Assembly: GCA_016000195.1 (NCBI GenBank)
Contig: JAECRO010000006.1
Coordinates: forward strand, 35,343-99,342
Source of the DNA: Burkholderiales bacterium
Lineage (GTDB): Bacteria > Pseudomonadota > Gammaproteobacteria > Burkholderiales > Burkholderiaceae_C
DNA length: 64,000 bases
Direction of reading: 5' to 3'
Part shown: one piece after another, positions 52,474 through 60,497 of the stretch
How positions within the stretch are numbered: position 1 is the stretch's first letter
How the letters are laid out: the number at the start of each line of letters is the position of its first letter
Notes under the pieces: model-generated
Seen by the model: the letters and a program-made list of their open reading frames with translations, nothing else
Database searches by the model: none
Told to the model about the DNA's origin: nothing
Position numbers and translations under genes: made by a program

Positions 52474-53142
52474 ATGACGACAGCGCCCGCCCTGCCCGCC
52501 CCCGCCACCCTCTACCCGGCCCTGGCGCAGGTGCAGCCTTCTCTGGCCGATCTGCAGCCAGCCATTGCACCCATGACTGTTCCAGCCGGCACGGTCTTGT
52601 TCACTAAAAACACCCCCTGCCAAGGCTTTCCGCTGGTGCTGGACGGCGAGATCAAAGTCTCGCGCAGTTCGGGCGATGGCCGCTCGCTGGAGCTGTACCG
52701 GGTGGTGCCGGGCGAGTTGTGCCTGGTGTCGTCGGCTTGTTTGTTTCGCACCCAGCCCCTGTCGGCGCATGGCGTGACCACCAAGGCCAGCACCTTGCTG
52801 CTGATCTCGCCCGACGTGTTCACGCGCTGGCTGGAAACGCCGGCCTTTCGCAACGAGGTGCTTGGCCTGTTCGCCGAACGCATGGCGGACCTGACCGGCC
52901 TGATCGACGCGGTGGCCTTTCAGCGGCTCGACCAGCGGCTGGCCGCTGCGCTGCTGGGCCGGGGGCCGGAGCTGGCGCTGACCCATCAGGCGCTGGCCGA
53001 CGAGCTGGGCACAGTGCGCGAAATCGTCTCGCGCCTGCTGCGCCGTTTCGAGCGCGAAGGCTGGGTGGAGCTGGGCCGCGAACGGATTCACATCCGCGAC
53101 AGCGCCGCCCTGCGGGCCATGGCCGCCGCCCTGCCCGCCTGA
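52474..53142 (+). CDS. Crp/Fnr-family transcriptional regulator
   Basis: The 222-residue regulator has the beta-roll effector domain (VPAGTVLFTKNTPCQGFPLV, YRVVPGELCLVSSACLF) and a winged helix at the C-terminus (LTHQALADELGTVREIVSRL is the recognition helix, LRRFEREGWVELGRERIHI the wing). Cys residues occur at CQGF, ELCLVSSACL but not in an Fnr N-terminal cluster. The protein is like those near DUF2892/rhodanese genes that respond to redox or sulfur signals; that is inference. It is followed after 104 bases by a DUF2892 gene and a palindrome. Confidence 0.87.
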   Translation: MTTAPALPAPATLYPALAQVQPSLADLQPAIAPMTVPAGTVLFTKNTPCQGFPLVLDGEIKVSRSSGDGRSLELYRVVPGELCLVSSACLFRTQPLSAHGVTTKASTLLLISPDVFTRWLETPAFRNEVLGLFAERMADLTGLIDAVAFQRLDQRLAAALLGRGPELALTHQALADELGTVREIVSRLLRRFEREGWVELGRERIHIRDSAALRAMAAALPA

Positions 53143-53172
53143 ACCCGGTGCGTGGATGCGCGCCTGCGTGAC

Positions 53173-53189
53173 CCAGGTCACAGACCTGG
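53173..53189. promoter_or_regulatory. Palindrome between the Crp/Fnr gene and the DUF2892 gene
   Basis: CCAGGTC and GACCTGG surround ACA: a perfect 7-bp inverted repeat 58 bases upstream of the DUF2892 start. TGACCCAGGTCA (53169-53180) overlaps it. A dimeric regulator such as the adjacent Crp/Fnr protein is a natural candidate; no experimental evidence. Confidence 0.5.
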
Positions 53190-53246
53190 CGCGCGGCAAG
53201 GCGTCCAATCAGGGCATCAATCACTTCACCTCAAGGGAAAACAGCC

Positions 53247-53438
53247 ATGAAATCCAACGTCGGCGGCATTGACCGCATCATTCGCATCGCCATCGGCCTG
53301 GTCTTGGTCGGACTGGCCGCCACCGGCACCGTGGGCCTGTGGGGCTGGATTGGCATCGTGCCGCTGGCGACCGGGCTCGTCGGCTGGTGCCCGCCCTACG
53401 CCCTGCTGGGCTGGAACACCTGCAGGGTGAAAAATTAA
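53247..53438 (+). CDS. DUF2892 family inner-membrane protein
   Basis: This 63-residue protein, MKSNVGGIDRIIRIAIGLVL then VGLAATGTVGLWGWIGIVPL, ends with GLVGWCPPYALLGWNTCRVKN. It is the DUF2892 (YgaP C-terminal-like) domain of two membrane helices with the conserved WCPPYALLGWNTC motif that includes two cysteines. Such domains accompany rhodaneses and are linked to sulfur or redox handling. AAGGGAAAACAGCC precedes the ATG. The gene probably depends on the neighbouring Crp/Fnr regulator. Confidence 0.93.
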   Translation: MKSNVGGIDRIIRIAIGLVLVGLAATGTVGLWGWIGIVPLATGLVGWCPPYALLGWNTCRVKN

Positions 53439-53442
53439 GCTC

Positions 53443-53470
53443 TTGAATTTGAATTTGAATTTGAATTTGA
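53443..53470 (+). repeat. Hexanucleotide tandem repeat (TTGAAT)4-5
   Basis: TTGAAT is repeated without error at 53443-53466, plus four bases, and runs straight into repeat A copy 16. Confidence 0.9.
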
Positions 53471-53520
53471 TAGCAGCTCGTGCAGGTGCAGCTTGCGCAA
53501 CAGGCTTGTTTTTCTTAAGA
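53461..53520 (+). repeat. Repeat family A, copy 16 (with tandem repeat in the first arm)
   Basis: TTGAATTTGATAGCAGCTCG, TGCAGGTGCAGCTTGCGCAA and CAGGCTTGTTTTTCTT fit the repeat, with the tandem repeat in place of the CTATTAA arm. Confidence 0.65.
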
Positions 53521-53655
53521 CCGAGAAGAATTTCGCCCTGCACCGATTTGCGTTTCAACAAATACGGCGCACCAGAATTGCACCGGCTCCTACCGATTGC
53601 GCACTAACGCTGTGCAATTTTGTATGCAATTCCTGGCTTGAACGGTATACGAAGC

Positions 53656-53671
53656 TGGCACAGGTTTTGCT
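53656..53671 (+). promoter_or_regulatory. Consensus sigma-54 promoter (-24/-12) of the ABC importer operon
   Basis: TGGCAC-AGGTT-TTGCT matches the RpoN consensus TGGCAC-N5-TTGCW exactly, with the GG and GC doublets ten bases apart. Transcription should start near 53682, two bases before the ATG at 53684. Upstream, TTGCGCAC and GTGCAA (about 53597-53617) form an imperfect inverted repeat that could bind an enhancer protein. Confidence 0.65.
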
Positions 53672-53683
53672 CAAGCTGTTGGC

Positions 53684-54766
53684 ATGAACGCCGTCACGCC
53701 CAAGATACCGTCCTCCCCGCCCGCTGCCATTGAACTGGTCGCCCTGACCAAACGCTATGCGCAGGGCAGCCCGGCGGTGGACAGCATCAACCTGCGTATC
53801 CGAAGCGGCAGCTACTGCTGCCTGCTCGGGCCGTCGGGCTGCGGCAAAAGCACCACGCTGCGCATGATCGCGGGCCACGAGTCGGTGAGCGGCGGCGACA
53901 TCCTGCTCGAAAACCGCAACATCACCAATCTGCCCGCCGCCGCCCGGGGCACGGCCATGATGTTCCAGAGCTTCGCGCTGTTTCCGCATTTGTCCGCGCT
54001 CGACAACGTGGCCTTCAGCCTGAAGATGAAGGGCATCGGCAAGGCCGAGCGCCAGACCCGGGCGAAAGATTTGCTGGACCGCGTGGCGATGGGCGCGCTG
54101 GCCGGGCGCAAGCCGGCCGAACTCTCGGGCGGCCAGCAGCAGCGCGTGGCACTGGCCCGAGCGCTCATCACCCAGCCAAAAGTCTTGCTGCTTGACGAAC
54201 CGCTGTCGGCGCTGGACCCGTTTTTGCGCATCCAGATGCGCGCCGAGCTGCGCCGCTGGCAAAAGGAGCTGGGCCTGACCTTCATCCACGTCACCCATTC
54301 GCAGGAAGAAGCGATGGCGCTGGCCGACACCATGGTGGTGATGAACCACGGGCTGATCGAGCAGGTCGGCTCGCCGCACGAGGTCTATAACCGCCCGGCC
54401 AGCGAATTCGTCGCGCGTTTCATGGGCGGGCACAACGTGCTCGACACCGCCGCCGGAAAAATCGGCGTGCGCACCGACCACATGCAGCTCACGCCCGCCA
54501 GCCAGGCCGCGCCTGACAGGCTGCACAACAAGCGCGCCGTCGTCACCGATGTCGAATACCAGGGCACCTATGTGCTGCTGGGTCTGCAGAACCCCGGTGT
54601 GTCGCAAAGCGCAAACACCACGGCCGAGCTGTCGGTGATGGTGTCCGAGGCGGCCTTTGCGGCCCGGCCCTATGCGCTGGGCGAAGCCGTCCAGCTGTCG
54701 TGGGCGCCTGAGGCGGCGCACCCGCTGCAGGCCGAGCATTGCGCGCCCGTGACCGCCACCGCCTGA
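53684..54766 (+). CDS. ABC transporter ATP-binding protein (PotA-like)
   Basis: The 360-residue ATPase has Walker A GPSGCGKSTTLRMI, Q-loop MMFQSFALFPHLSALDNV, signature LSGGQQQRVALARAL, Walker B VLLLDEPLSALDPFLR and a C-terminal TOBE domain (DRLHNKRAVVTDVEYQGTYV). This is the spermidine/putrescine and related (opine, iron) subfamily. It is the first gene of the operon with binding protein and two permeases. No Shine-Dalgarno precedes the ATG at 53684, and the sigma-54 promoter would give an almost leaderless transcript. Confidence 0.94.
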   Translation: MNAVTPKIPSSPPAAIELVALTKRYAQGSPAVDSINLRIRSGSYCCLLGPSGCGKSTTLRMIAGHESVSGGDILLENRNITNLPAAARGTAMMFQSFALFPHLSALDNVAFSLKMKGIGKAERQTRAKDLLDRVAMGALAGRKPAELSGGQQQRVALARALITQPKVLLLDEPLSALDPFLRIQMRAELRRWQKELGLTFIHVTHSQEEAMALADTMVVMNHGLIEQVGSPHEVYNRPASEFVARFMGGHNVLDTAAGKIGVRTDHMQLTPASQAAPDRLHNKRAVVTDVEYQGTYVLLGLQNPGVSQSANTTAELSVMVSEAAFAARPYALGEAVQLSWAPEAAHPLQAEHCAPVTATA

Positions 54767-54834
54767 AATTTCCTCGTTCCTTTTTTCATCCACCGCTTCG
54801 CAAGAAGATTCACACGCCACCAGGAGTTTTCACC

Positions 54835-56124
54835 ATGTCCGACTCTTTTCCCGACCCAAAAGACCTTGCTGCCGGCGCTCAGCGCCGCACCCTGCTCAAG
54901 GGCGCCGCCGGCATGGCCGGCATCCTGGCGGCAGGCATGGCGCCGGCCGTGCATGCGCAGGGAAAAATCGTCCTGCGCTACCTCGGCACCGCCGTGAACC
55001 AGGACAAGGCGATTGCCGCGAAGTTTGAAAAAGACACCGGCATCAAAATCCAGTACGTGGCCGTGACCACCGACGACGTGACCAAGCGCGCCGTCACCGC
55101 GCCCAACAGCTTTGATTTGATCGACACCGAATACTTCTCGCTGAAGAAAATCGTGCCGACCGGCAACCTCAAGGGTATCGACACCAAGCGCATCAAGAAC
55201 GCCGGCAAGATCACCCCGCTGTTCACCACCGGCATGGTGGCGGGCAAGGCCGTGGGCGACCAGGGCACTGCGCCCAAGAAGGTGATCTACCTTGAAGGCG
55301 AAAAGTCCAAGGTGTTCTCGAAAACCCCGACGCAGTTCATGTCGCTGATTCCCACGGTGTACAACGCCGACACGCTGGGCATCCGTCCCGACCTGATCAA
55401 GCGCCCCATCAATTCCTGGGCCGAACTGCTGAACCCGGAGTTCAAGGGCAAGGCCGCCATCCTGAACATTCCGTCCATCGGCATCATGGATGCGGCCATG
55501 GTGGTCGAGGCGATGGGCCTGTACAAGTACCCCGACAAGGGCAACATGACGAAGAAGGAAATCGACCTGACCATCAAGACCCTGATCGAAGCCAAGAAGG
55601 CCGGCCAGTTCCGCGCACTGTGGAAAGACTTCAACGAGTCGGTCAACCTGATGGCCTCGGGCGAGGTCGTGATCCAGTCGATGTGGAGCCCCGCCGTGAC
55701 CGCTGTGCGCACCAAGGGCATTGCCTGCAACTTCCAGCCGCTCAAGGAAGGCTATCGCGCCTGGGCCGCCGGCTTTGGCCTGCCGGCGACACTCTCGGGG
55801 CGCAAGCTCGACGGCGCCTATGAGTTCATCAACTGGTTCCTCGACGGCTGGGCCGGCGCCTACCTGAACCGCCAGGGCTACTACAGCGCCGTGCTGGACA
55901 CCGCCAAGAGCAAGATGGAAGCCTACGAATGGGCCTACTGGATGGAGGGCAAGCCCGCCAGCCAGGACATCAAGAGCCCCACGGGCGACGTGCTGGCCAA
56001 GACTGGCGCCATTCGCGATGGCGGCAGCTATGAAACCCGCATGGGCAGCATTGCCTGCTGGAACGCGCTGATGGACGAGAACAACTACATGGTCCAGAAA
56101 TGGAATGAATTCGTCGCTGCATGA
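54835..56124 (+). CDS. Periplasmic solute-binding protein (PotD/polyamine-like), Tat-exported
   Basis: This 429-residue protein has a twin-arginine signal (AQRRTLLKGAAGMAGILAAG...MAPAVHAQ) followed by a type II binding fold (VLRYLGTAVNQDKAIAAKFE, DTGIKIQYVAVTTDDV, FDLIDTEYFSLKKIVPTGNL, WNALMDENNYMVQKWNEF). Ligand may be a polyamine, opine or organic amine, and cannot be fixed from sequence. AGGAG precedes the ATG at 54835. A MITE-like element (56131-56273) separates it from the permease genes, possibly ending most transcripts after the binding protein so that it is made in excess. Confidence 0.92.
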   Translation: MSDSFPDPKDLAAGAQRRTLLKGAAGMAGILAAGMAPAVHAQGKIVLRYLGTAVNQDKAIAAKFEKDTGIKIQYVAVTTDDVTKRAVTAPNSFDLIDTEYFSLKKIVPTGNLKGIDTKRIKNAGKITPLFTTGMVAGKAVGDQGTAPKKVIYLEGEKSKVFSKTPTQFMSLIPTVYNADTLGIRPDLIKRPINSWAELLNPEFKGKAAILNIPSIGIMDAAMVVEAMGLYKYPDKGNMTKKEIDLTIKTLIEAKKAGQFRALWKDFNESVNLMASGEVVIQSMWSPAVTAVRTKGIACNFQPLKEGYRAWAAGFGLPATLSGRKLDGAYEFINWFLDGWAGAYLNRQGYYSAVLDTAKSKMEAYEWAYWMEGKPASQDIKSPTGDVLAKTGAIRDGGSYETRMGSIACWNALMDENNYMVQKWNEFVAA

Positions 56125-56130
56125 CCCGCT

Positions 56131-56273
56131 TTAAGGATACGGTTAGCAATAACTTCCTGCGTCATACCCGCGAAGGCGGGTATCCAGACTCGTTTTAGCG
56201 TTGCCGCCCGTGTTACTGGATTCCCGCCTTCGCGGGAATGACGGACGGGAAGTTGTTATTTGCCAAATCCTAA
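56131..56273. mobile_element. MITE-like element with long inverted repeats (Neisseria/Burkholderiales GTCATACCCGCGAAGG type)
   Basis: CGTCATACCCGCGAAGGCGGG to CCAG (56160-56187) and its near-exact complement CTGGATTCCCGCCTTCGCGGG to ACG (56216-56243) form the core. The pairing extends outwards, imperfectly, to TTAAGGAT (56131) and ATCCTAA (56273). It has no coding capacity. I recall the core as a sequence common in betaproteobacterial intergenic regions. In RNA it would fold into a very stable stem between the binding protein and the first permease gene. Confidence 0.75.
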
Positions 56274-56289
56274 CTGGAGTGAGACGTTC

Positions 56290-57204
56290 ATGAGTTCCAG
56301 CCCTTCAAGCTCACTTCCGGTTGTTACCCGGGCGCCGGGCCGCAGCCTGGCAGCCTGGTGGCAGGCGCTGCCGCTGACGGCGGTGTTCGTGCTGTTTTTC
56401 CTGATCCCGCTGGCGCTGATCCTGATGGTCAGCTTCTGGGACTTCAATGAATACGAACTGCTGCCCGGCTTTACCCTGAAGAATTACGCCGCCGTTTTCG
56501 ACGGCTGCGGCAACACGTCCGACCTGTGCGTGACCTTCAAGACCTACCTTTCGACTTTCAAGTTCAGCGCTCTGGTCTGGCTGATCACGCTGGTGACGGG
56601 TTTTGCGGTGTCGTATTTCCTGGCCTTTCATGTGCGCTCGTCCGGCGTGCAGACGCTGCTGTTCATCCTCTGCACGATTCCGTTCTGGACCTCGAACGTG
56701 ATTCGCATGATCTCGTGGGTGCCGCTGCTGGGCCGCAACGGCCTGGTCAACCAGAGCCTGGTCGGCCTGGGCATGGTGAACCAGCCGGTGGAGTGGCTGC
56801 TGTTTTCGGACTTCTCGGTGGTGCTGGCGTTTGTGCATCTCTACACCATGTTCATGATCGTGCCGATCTTCAACTCCATGATGCGCATCGACCGCAGCCT
56901 GATCGAGGCGGCCAGCGACAGCGGCGCCACGGGCTGGCAGACGCTGTGGAACGTCATCGTTCCCTTGTGCCGCACCGGCATCATCATTGGCTCGATTTTC
57001 GTCATCACCATCGTGATGGGCGACTTCGTGACCATCGGCGTCATGGGCGGCCAGCAGATTGCCTCCATCGGCAAGATCATCCAGGTGCAGACCTCTTATT
57101 TGCAGTTTCCGCTGGCGGCAGCCAATGCGGTGATTTTGCTGGCCATCGTGCTGATGATCATCTGGGCGCTGACCCGGCTGGTCGATATTCGCAAGGAGCT
57201 TTAA
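56290..57204 (+). CDS. ABC transporter permease (PotB-like)
   Basis: The 304-residue permease has six hydrophobic segments, starting WQALPLTAVFVLFFLIPLALILMVSF, and the EAA coupling loop RIDRSLIEAASDSGATGWQTLWNVIVPLCRTGI. ATG 56290 has GGAGTGAG upstream; an earlier frame start lies inside the MITE-like element. It forms the channel with the next gene's product. Three bases separate it from that gene. Confidence 0.93.
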   Translation: MSSSPSSSLPVVTRAPGRSLAAWWQALPLTAVFVLFFLIPLALILMVSFWDFNEYELLPGFTLKNYAAVFDGCGNTSDLCVTFKTYLSTFKFSALVWLITLVTGFAVSYFLAFHVRSSGVQTLLFILCTIPFWTSNVIRMISWVPLLGRNGLVNQSLVGLGMVNQPVEWLLFSDFSVVLAFVHLYTMFMIVPIFNSMMRIDRSLIEAASDSGATGWQTLWNVIVPLCRTGIIIGSIFVITIVMGDFVTIGVMGGQQIASIGKIIQVQTSYLQFPLAAANAVILLAIVLMIIWALTRLVDIRKEL

Positions 57205-57207
57205 AAA

Positions 57208-58092
57208 ATGACCCGCGACAAACGCCCTGCCGCCTTCTGGTTCCTGGCGCTGTTCTTTGCGCTCTTTGTGCTGTTTTTGTACGGTCCGATGCTGGTCATC
57301 GTGGTACTGAGCTTTCAGGGGCCGGAAGGCGGCCTGACCTTTCCGCTGCGCGGCGTGTCGCTGCACTGGTTCTACAAGCTGGCCGAAGGGCTGGGCGTGG
57401 TCGATATCGGCGCGGCGCTCGGGCGCTCGCTTGGGCTGGGTTTGGCGGTGATGGTCTTCACCGTGGTGTTTTCGGTGCTGGCAGGCTTGGCGTTTCGCAA
57501 GAAGCTGGCCGGCGGCAACACGCTCTTTCTGATCGTCGTGGCCAGCCTGATCATGCCGTCCATCATTGTCTCGCTGGGCATTGGCCTGGAGTTCCGGCTG
57601 CTGGACACGGGTATCAAGCAGGCGCTGGAATTTTTCGGCATGACCGGCGCGCTGGAAGGCTACGGCACGGCGCTGGGCCTTTTTACCTCGGCGCTGGGCG
57701 CGCACCTGACCTGGACGCTGCCATTCGGCCTGCTGATCATGTTCGCCATCTTCAACCGCTTCAACCCGGCCTATGAAGAGGCGGCGCGCGACCTGGGCGC
57801 CACGCCGTGGCAGGGCTTTCGCCATGTCGTGCTGCCGCTGATCGCGCCGTCGGTGGTGGGCATTGGCATGTTCGGCTTCACGCTGAGCTGGGATGAAATC
57901 GCCCGCACCTCGCAGGCGATTGGCGATGTCAATACGCTGCCGCTGGAGCTGCAGGGACTGACCAGCACCGTCACCACGCCGTCGATTTATGCGCTGGGCA
58001 CGGTCACTACCGTGGTGTCTCTGCTGGTGATGGGCCTGGCCATCAGCCTGGCCTGGTGGCTGGGCCGCCGGCAACAGAAGGGTGCGCAATGA
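57208..58092 (+). CDS. ABC transporter permease (PotC-like)
   Basis: This 294-residue permease (MTRDKRPAAFWFLALFFALF, FVLFLYGPMLVIVVLSF) has six membrane segments and the EAA loop NPAYEEAARDLGATPWQGFRHVVLPLIAPS. AAGGAG lies just before the ATG within the end of the previous gene. Its stop overlaps the GntR start (ATGA), so the whole set is one operon with the regulator. Confidence 0.93.
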   Translation: MTRDKRPAAFWFLALFFALFVLFLYGPMLVIVVLSFQGPEGGLTFPLRGVSLHWFYKLAEGLGVVDIGAALGRSLGLGLAVMVFTVVFSVLAGLAFRKKLAGGNTLFLIVVASLIMPSIIVSLGIGLEFRLLDTGIKQALEFFGMTGALEGYGTALGLFTSALGAHLTWTLPFGLLIMFAIFNRFNPAYEEAARDLGATPWQGFRHVVLPLIAPSVVGIGMFGFTLSWDEIARTSQAIGDVNTLPLELQGLTSTVTTPSIYALGTVTTVVSLLVMGLAISLAWWLGRRQQKGAQ

Positions 58093-58802
58093 GCCATGCA
58101 GCACCCACGGCGCCGCTGACCGACGGCGACATTTACGAACGCGTGGTTTCGGCCATTCTTGACCACCGCCTGCCACCGGGCACCAAGCTGGTGGAAGACA
58201 AGCTGGCCGCAGCCTTCGGCGTGTCGCGCACGCGCATCCGGCCCGTGCTGGTGCGCCTGGCCAACGAACAGGTGGTCACGCTCACGCCCAACCGCGGCGC
58301 CACCATCACCCAGCCCACAGCGCAGGAAGCGCGCGAGGTGTTCGAGGTGCGCCGGATGATCGAGCCCACGCTGGTGGCGCTGTTCATCGCCAACGCCAGC
58401 GAAGCCGACATGGCGCAGCTCAAGGCCTGCATTGACGAGGAAGAAACCGCGCGCCTGGCCGGCGACATGCGCCGCGCCATCCGTCTGTCGGGCGACTTTC
58501 ACCTGCAGATCGCCGAGCGTGCGTGCCACCAGACGCTGGGCCGCATCCTGCGCGAACTCACCTCGCGCACCTCGCTCATCCTGATGGCCTACAGCCCGCC
58601 GCATGAGCGCAACCGCGAGGACGCCACGGCCTGCGGCTGCCGCGAACACCGCGCCCTGCTCGATGCGATTCGCCTGCGCGATGCGGTTGAAGCAGGCCGG
58701 CGCATGCGCGAGCACTTGACGCGGCTGGAATCGCAACTGCAATTCATGCCGCCGGTGGATGCCGTGCCCGACCTGTCCACCCTGTTCGCCCTGGCGGCAT
58801 GA
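58089..58802 (+). CDS. GntR-family regulator (FadR/FCD subfamily)
   Basis: The 237-residue regulator has a winged-helix N-terminus (DIYERVVSAILDHRLPPGTK, LAAAFGVSRTRIRPVLVRLA) and an all-helical FCD effector domain (EVRRMIEPTLVALFIANASE; DFHLQIAERACHQTLGRILR; CREHRALLDAIRLRD), with conserved Asp and His residues for metal/ligand binding. It probably controls this operon in response to the transported compound or its product. Start at 58089 overlaps the permease stop codon by four bases. Confidence 0.93.
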   Translation: MSHAAPTAPLTDGDIYERVVSAILDHRLPPGTKLVEDKLAAAFGVSRTRIRPVLVRLANEQVVTLTPNRGATITQPTAQEAREVFEVRRMIEPTLVALFIANASEADMAQLKACIDEEETARLAGDMRRAIRLSGDFHLQIAERACHQTLGRILRELTSRTSLILMAYSPPHERNREDATACGCREHRALLDAIRLRDAVEAGRRMREHLTRLESQLQFMPPVDAVPDLSTLFALAA

Positions 58803-58810
58803 AGCCCTGA

Positions 58811-59572
58811 ATGCGCAAGCTCCTGGTCATCAACCCCAACACCTCGGCCTCGGTCAGCCGCCTGCTGCAAAGCCATGTGCAGGCCGCCAGCGGGCTGCAT
58901 GTGCGGGTGCGCACCGTGACCGCCCGTTTTGGCGCGCCCTATATTTCGGATGAAGCCAGCTACGCCGTGGCCGGCCATGCCACGCTGGACGCCTGGGCTG
59001 CCGCGCTCATCGGACCTGATGGCGTGCCGCAGGAGGCGCCCGATGCGGTGCTGATCGGCTGCTTTGGCGACCCGGGCCTGCTGGCGCTGCGCGAAAGCAG
59101 CCCGGTGCCGGTCACGGGCCTGGCCGAAGCCGCCTTCATCGAGGCGGCGCGCCACGGCCGTTTTGCCATCGTCACCGGCGGCGAACGCTGGGGGCCGATG
59201 CTGCAGCGGCTGGCCCAGGCGCTCGGCCATGCGCCGCTGCTGGCCGGCATCCACACCGTCGCGCCCACCGGCGCGCAACTGGCGGCCGACCCGGTGGCCG
59301 CGCGCGCCCTGCTCAGCCAGGCCTGCCGCGACGCGGTGCGCCAGCTCGGCGCGCAAGCCGTCATCCTGGGCGGGGCCGGGCTGGCGGGCATGGCGGCAAG
59401 CATCCAGCCCGGCCTCGGCGTTCCCATCATCGACAGCGTGCTGGCCGGCGCCCGCTGGGCCTTGCGCAGCCACGCGCCGCCGTCCCAGCGCAGCACGCCC
59501 GGTTTTGACGTGCCTTGGGAGCATCTTTCGCCCGAACTCAGTGCGCTGGGACTGCCGCGCAGCGGAGCCTGA
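58811..59572 (+). CDS. Asp/Glu/hydantoin racemase family protein with one catalytic Cys missing
   Basis: The 253-residue protein begins MRKLLVINPNTSASVSRLLQ, the family start, and has the first catalytic cysteine in AVLIGCFGDPGLLALRES. The second, usually in LGCAGM, is replaced: VILGGAGLAGMAASIQPGLG. Classical two-base racemisation needs both thiols, so the reaction is probably different (for example, a decarboxylase, isomerase or hydrolase use of the fold). Nine bases after the GntR gene and last in the importer operon, hinting that it acts on the imported compound. Confidence 0.85.
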   Translation: MRKLLVINPNTSASVSRLLQSHVQAASGLHVRVRTVTARFGAPYISDEASYAVAGHATLDAWAAALIGPDGVPQEAPDAVLIGCFGDPGLLALRESSPVPVTGLAEAAFIEAARHGRFAIVTGGERWGPMLQRLAQALGHAPLLAGIHTVAPTGAQLAADPVAARALLSQACRDAVRQLGAQAVILGGAGLAGMAASIQPGLGVPIIDSVLAGARWALRSHAPPSQRSTPGFDVPWEHLSPELSALGLPRSGA

Positions 59573-59633
59573 ACCCGTCATGGGCATAGCGCCAGCCTGA
59601 GCGGCGCCGGGTCATAAAGCCTAAAATCGCTCT

Positions 59634-60497
59634 GTGAAACCTCAAAACATCCTGAACGCCGACCTGCATTGCCACTCTGTCGTGTCCGACGGCACCCTGA
59701 CGCCTGAAGCCCTTGCCGAGCGCGCCAAAGCCAATGGCGTCGAGCTGTGGGCGCTGACCGACCATGACGAAATCGGCGGCCAGCACCGGGCCGCAGCGGC
59801 AGCGAAGGCGCAAGGCATGGCCTACCTCACCGGCACCGAGATTTCCGTCACCTTTGCCGGAGAAACGGTTCATATCGTGGGTCTGGGTTTCGATGCCAAC
59901 GATGCCGCCCTCAAGCAGGGTTTGCGCAACACGCGGGGCGGCCGCGAGCAGCGGGCCATGGAAATGTCCGATTCACTGGCCAAGGTGGGCATCCACGGCG
60001 CATTTGAAGGCGCCCTGAAATTTGTCGGCAACCCGGAGCTGATTTCCCGCACCCACTTTGCCCGCTTCCTGGTCGAATCCGGCGTGTGCCACGAAACGCC
60101 AGAAGTCTTTCGCAAATACCTGACCGAAGGCAAGCCCGGCTATGTGCCGCACCGCTGGGCCACCTTGAAGGATGCCGTCACCTGGATTACGCAGGCGCAG
60201 GGCATCGCCGTGATTGCGCATCCGGGCCGCTACAACTTTTCGGCCAACGAAGAATACGCGCTGTTCACCGAGTTCAAGGAGCACGGCGGCCGTGGCGTTG
60301 AAGTGATCACCGGCAGCCATACCAAGCAGGAGTACCTGAAATATGCCGAGATGGCCAAGGAGTTCGGCCTGGCCGCCTCTCGCGGCAGCGACTTTCACAG
60401 CCCCGACGAAAGCCATACCGACCTGGGCACCCTGCCCTTCCTGCCGGGCGACCTGACGCCGATCTGGGAACTGCTGGCAGATCGCATCCAGGCATGA
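59634..60497 (+). CDS. PHP-domain phosphatase/nuclease (RNase AM, YciV/TrpH type)
   Basis: This 287-residue polymerase-and-histidinol-phosphatase fold protein has metal motifs DLHCHSVVSDGTLTPEALAE, WALTDHDEIGG, IAVIAHPGRYNFSANEE and SRGSDFHSPDES. E. coli YciV hydrolyses 3',5'-nucleoside bisphosphates and trims rRNA 5' ends. The start is GTG at 59634 (MKPQNILNADLHCH); no ATG precedes the motif. As in E. coli, a yciO-type gene is nearby (60825). The stop overlaps the truncated DMT gene. Confidence 0.93.
   Translation: MKPQNILNADLHCHSVVSDGTLTPEALAERAKANGVELWALTDHDEIGGQHRAAAAAKAQGMAYLTGTEISVTFAGETVHIVGLGFDANDAALKQGLRNTRGGREQRAMEMSDSLAKVGIHGAFEGALKFVGNPELISRTHFARFLVESGVCHETPEVFRKYLTEGKPGYVPHRWATLKDAVTWITQAQGIAVIAHPGRYNFSANEEYALFTEFKEHGGRGVEVITGSHTKQEYLKYAEMAKEFGLAASRGSDFHSPDESHTDLGTLPFLPGDLTPIWELLADRIQA

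Noticed and set aside
50101..53520. CRISPR array
   Set aside because: Repeat A copies are unevenly spaced over the whole window, vary in orientation and lie inside genes; no regular spacers or cas genes.
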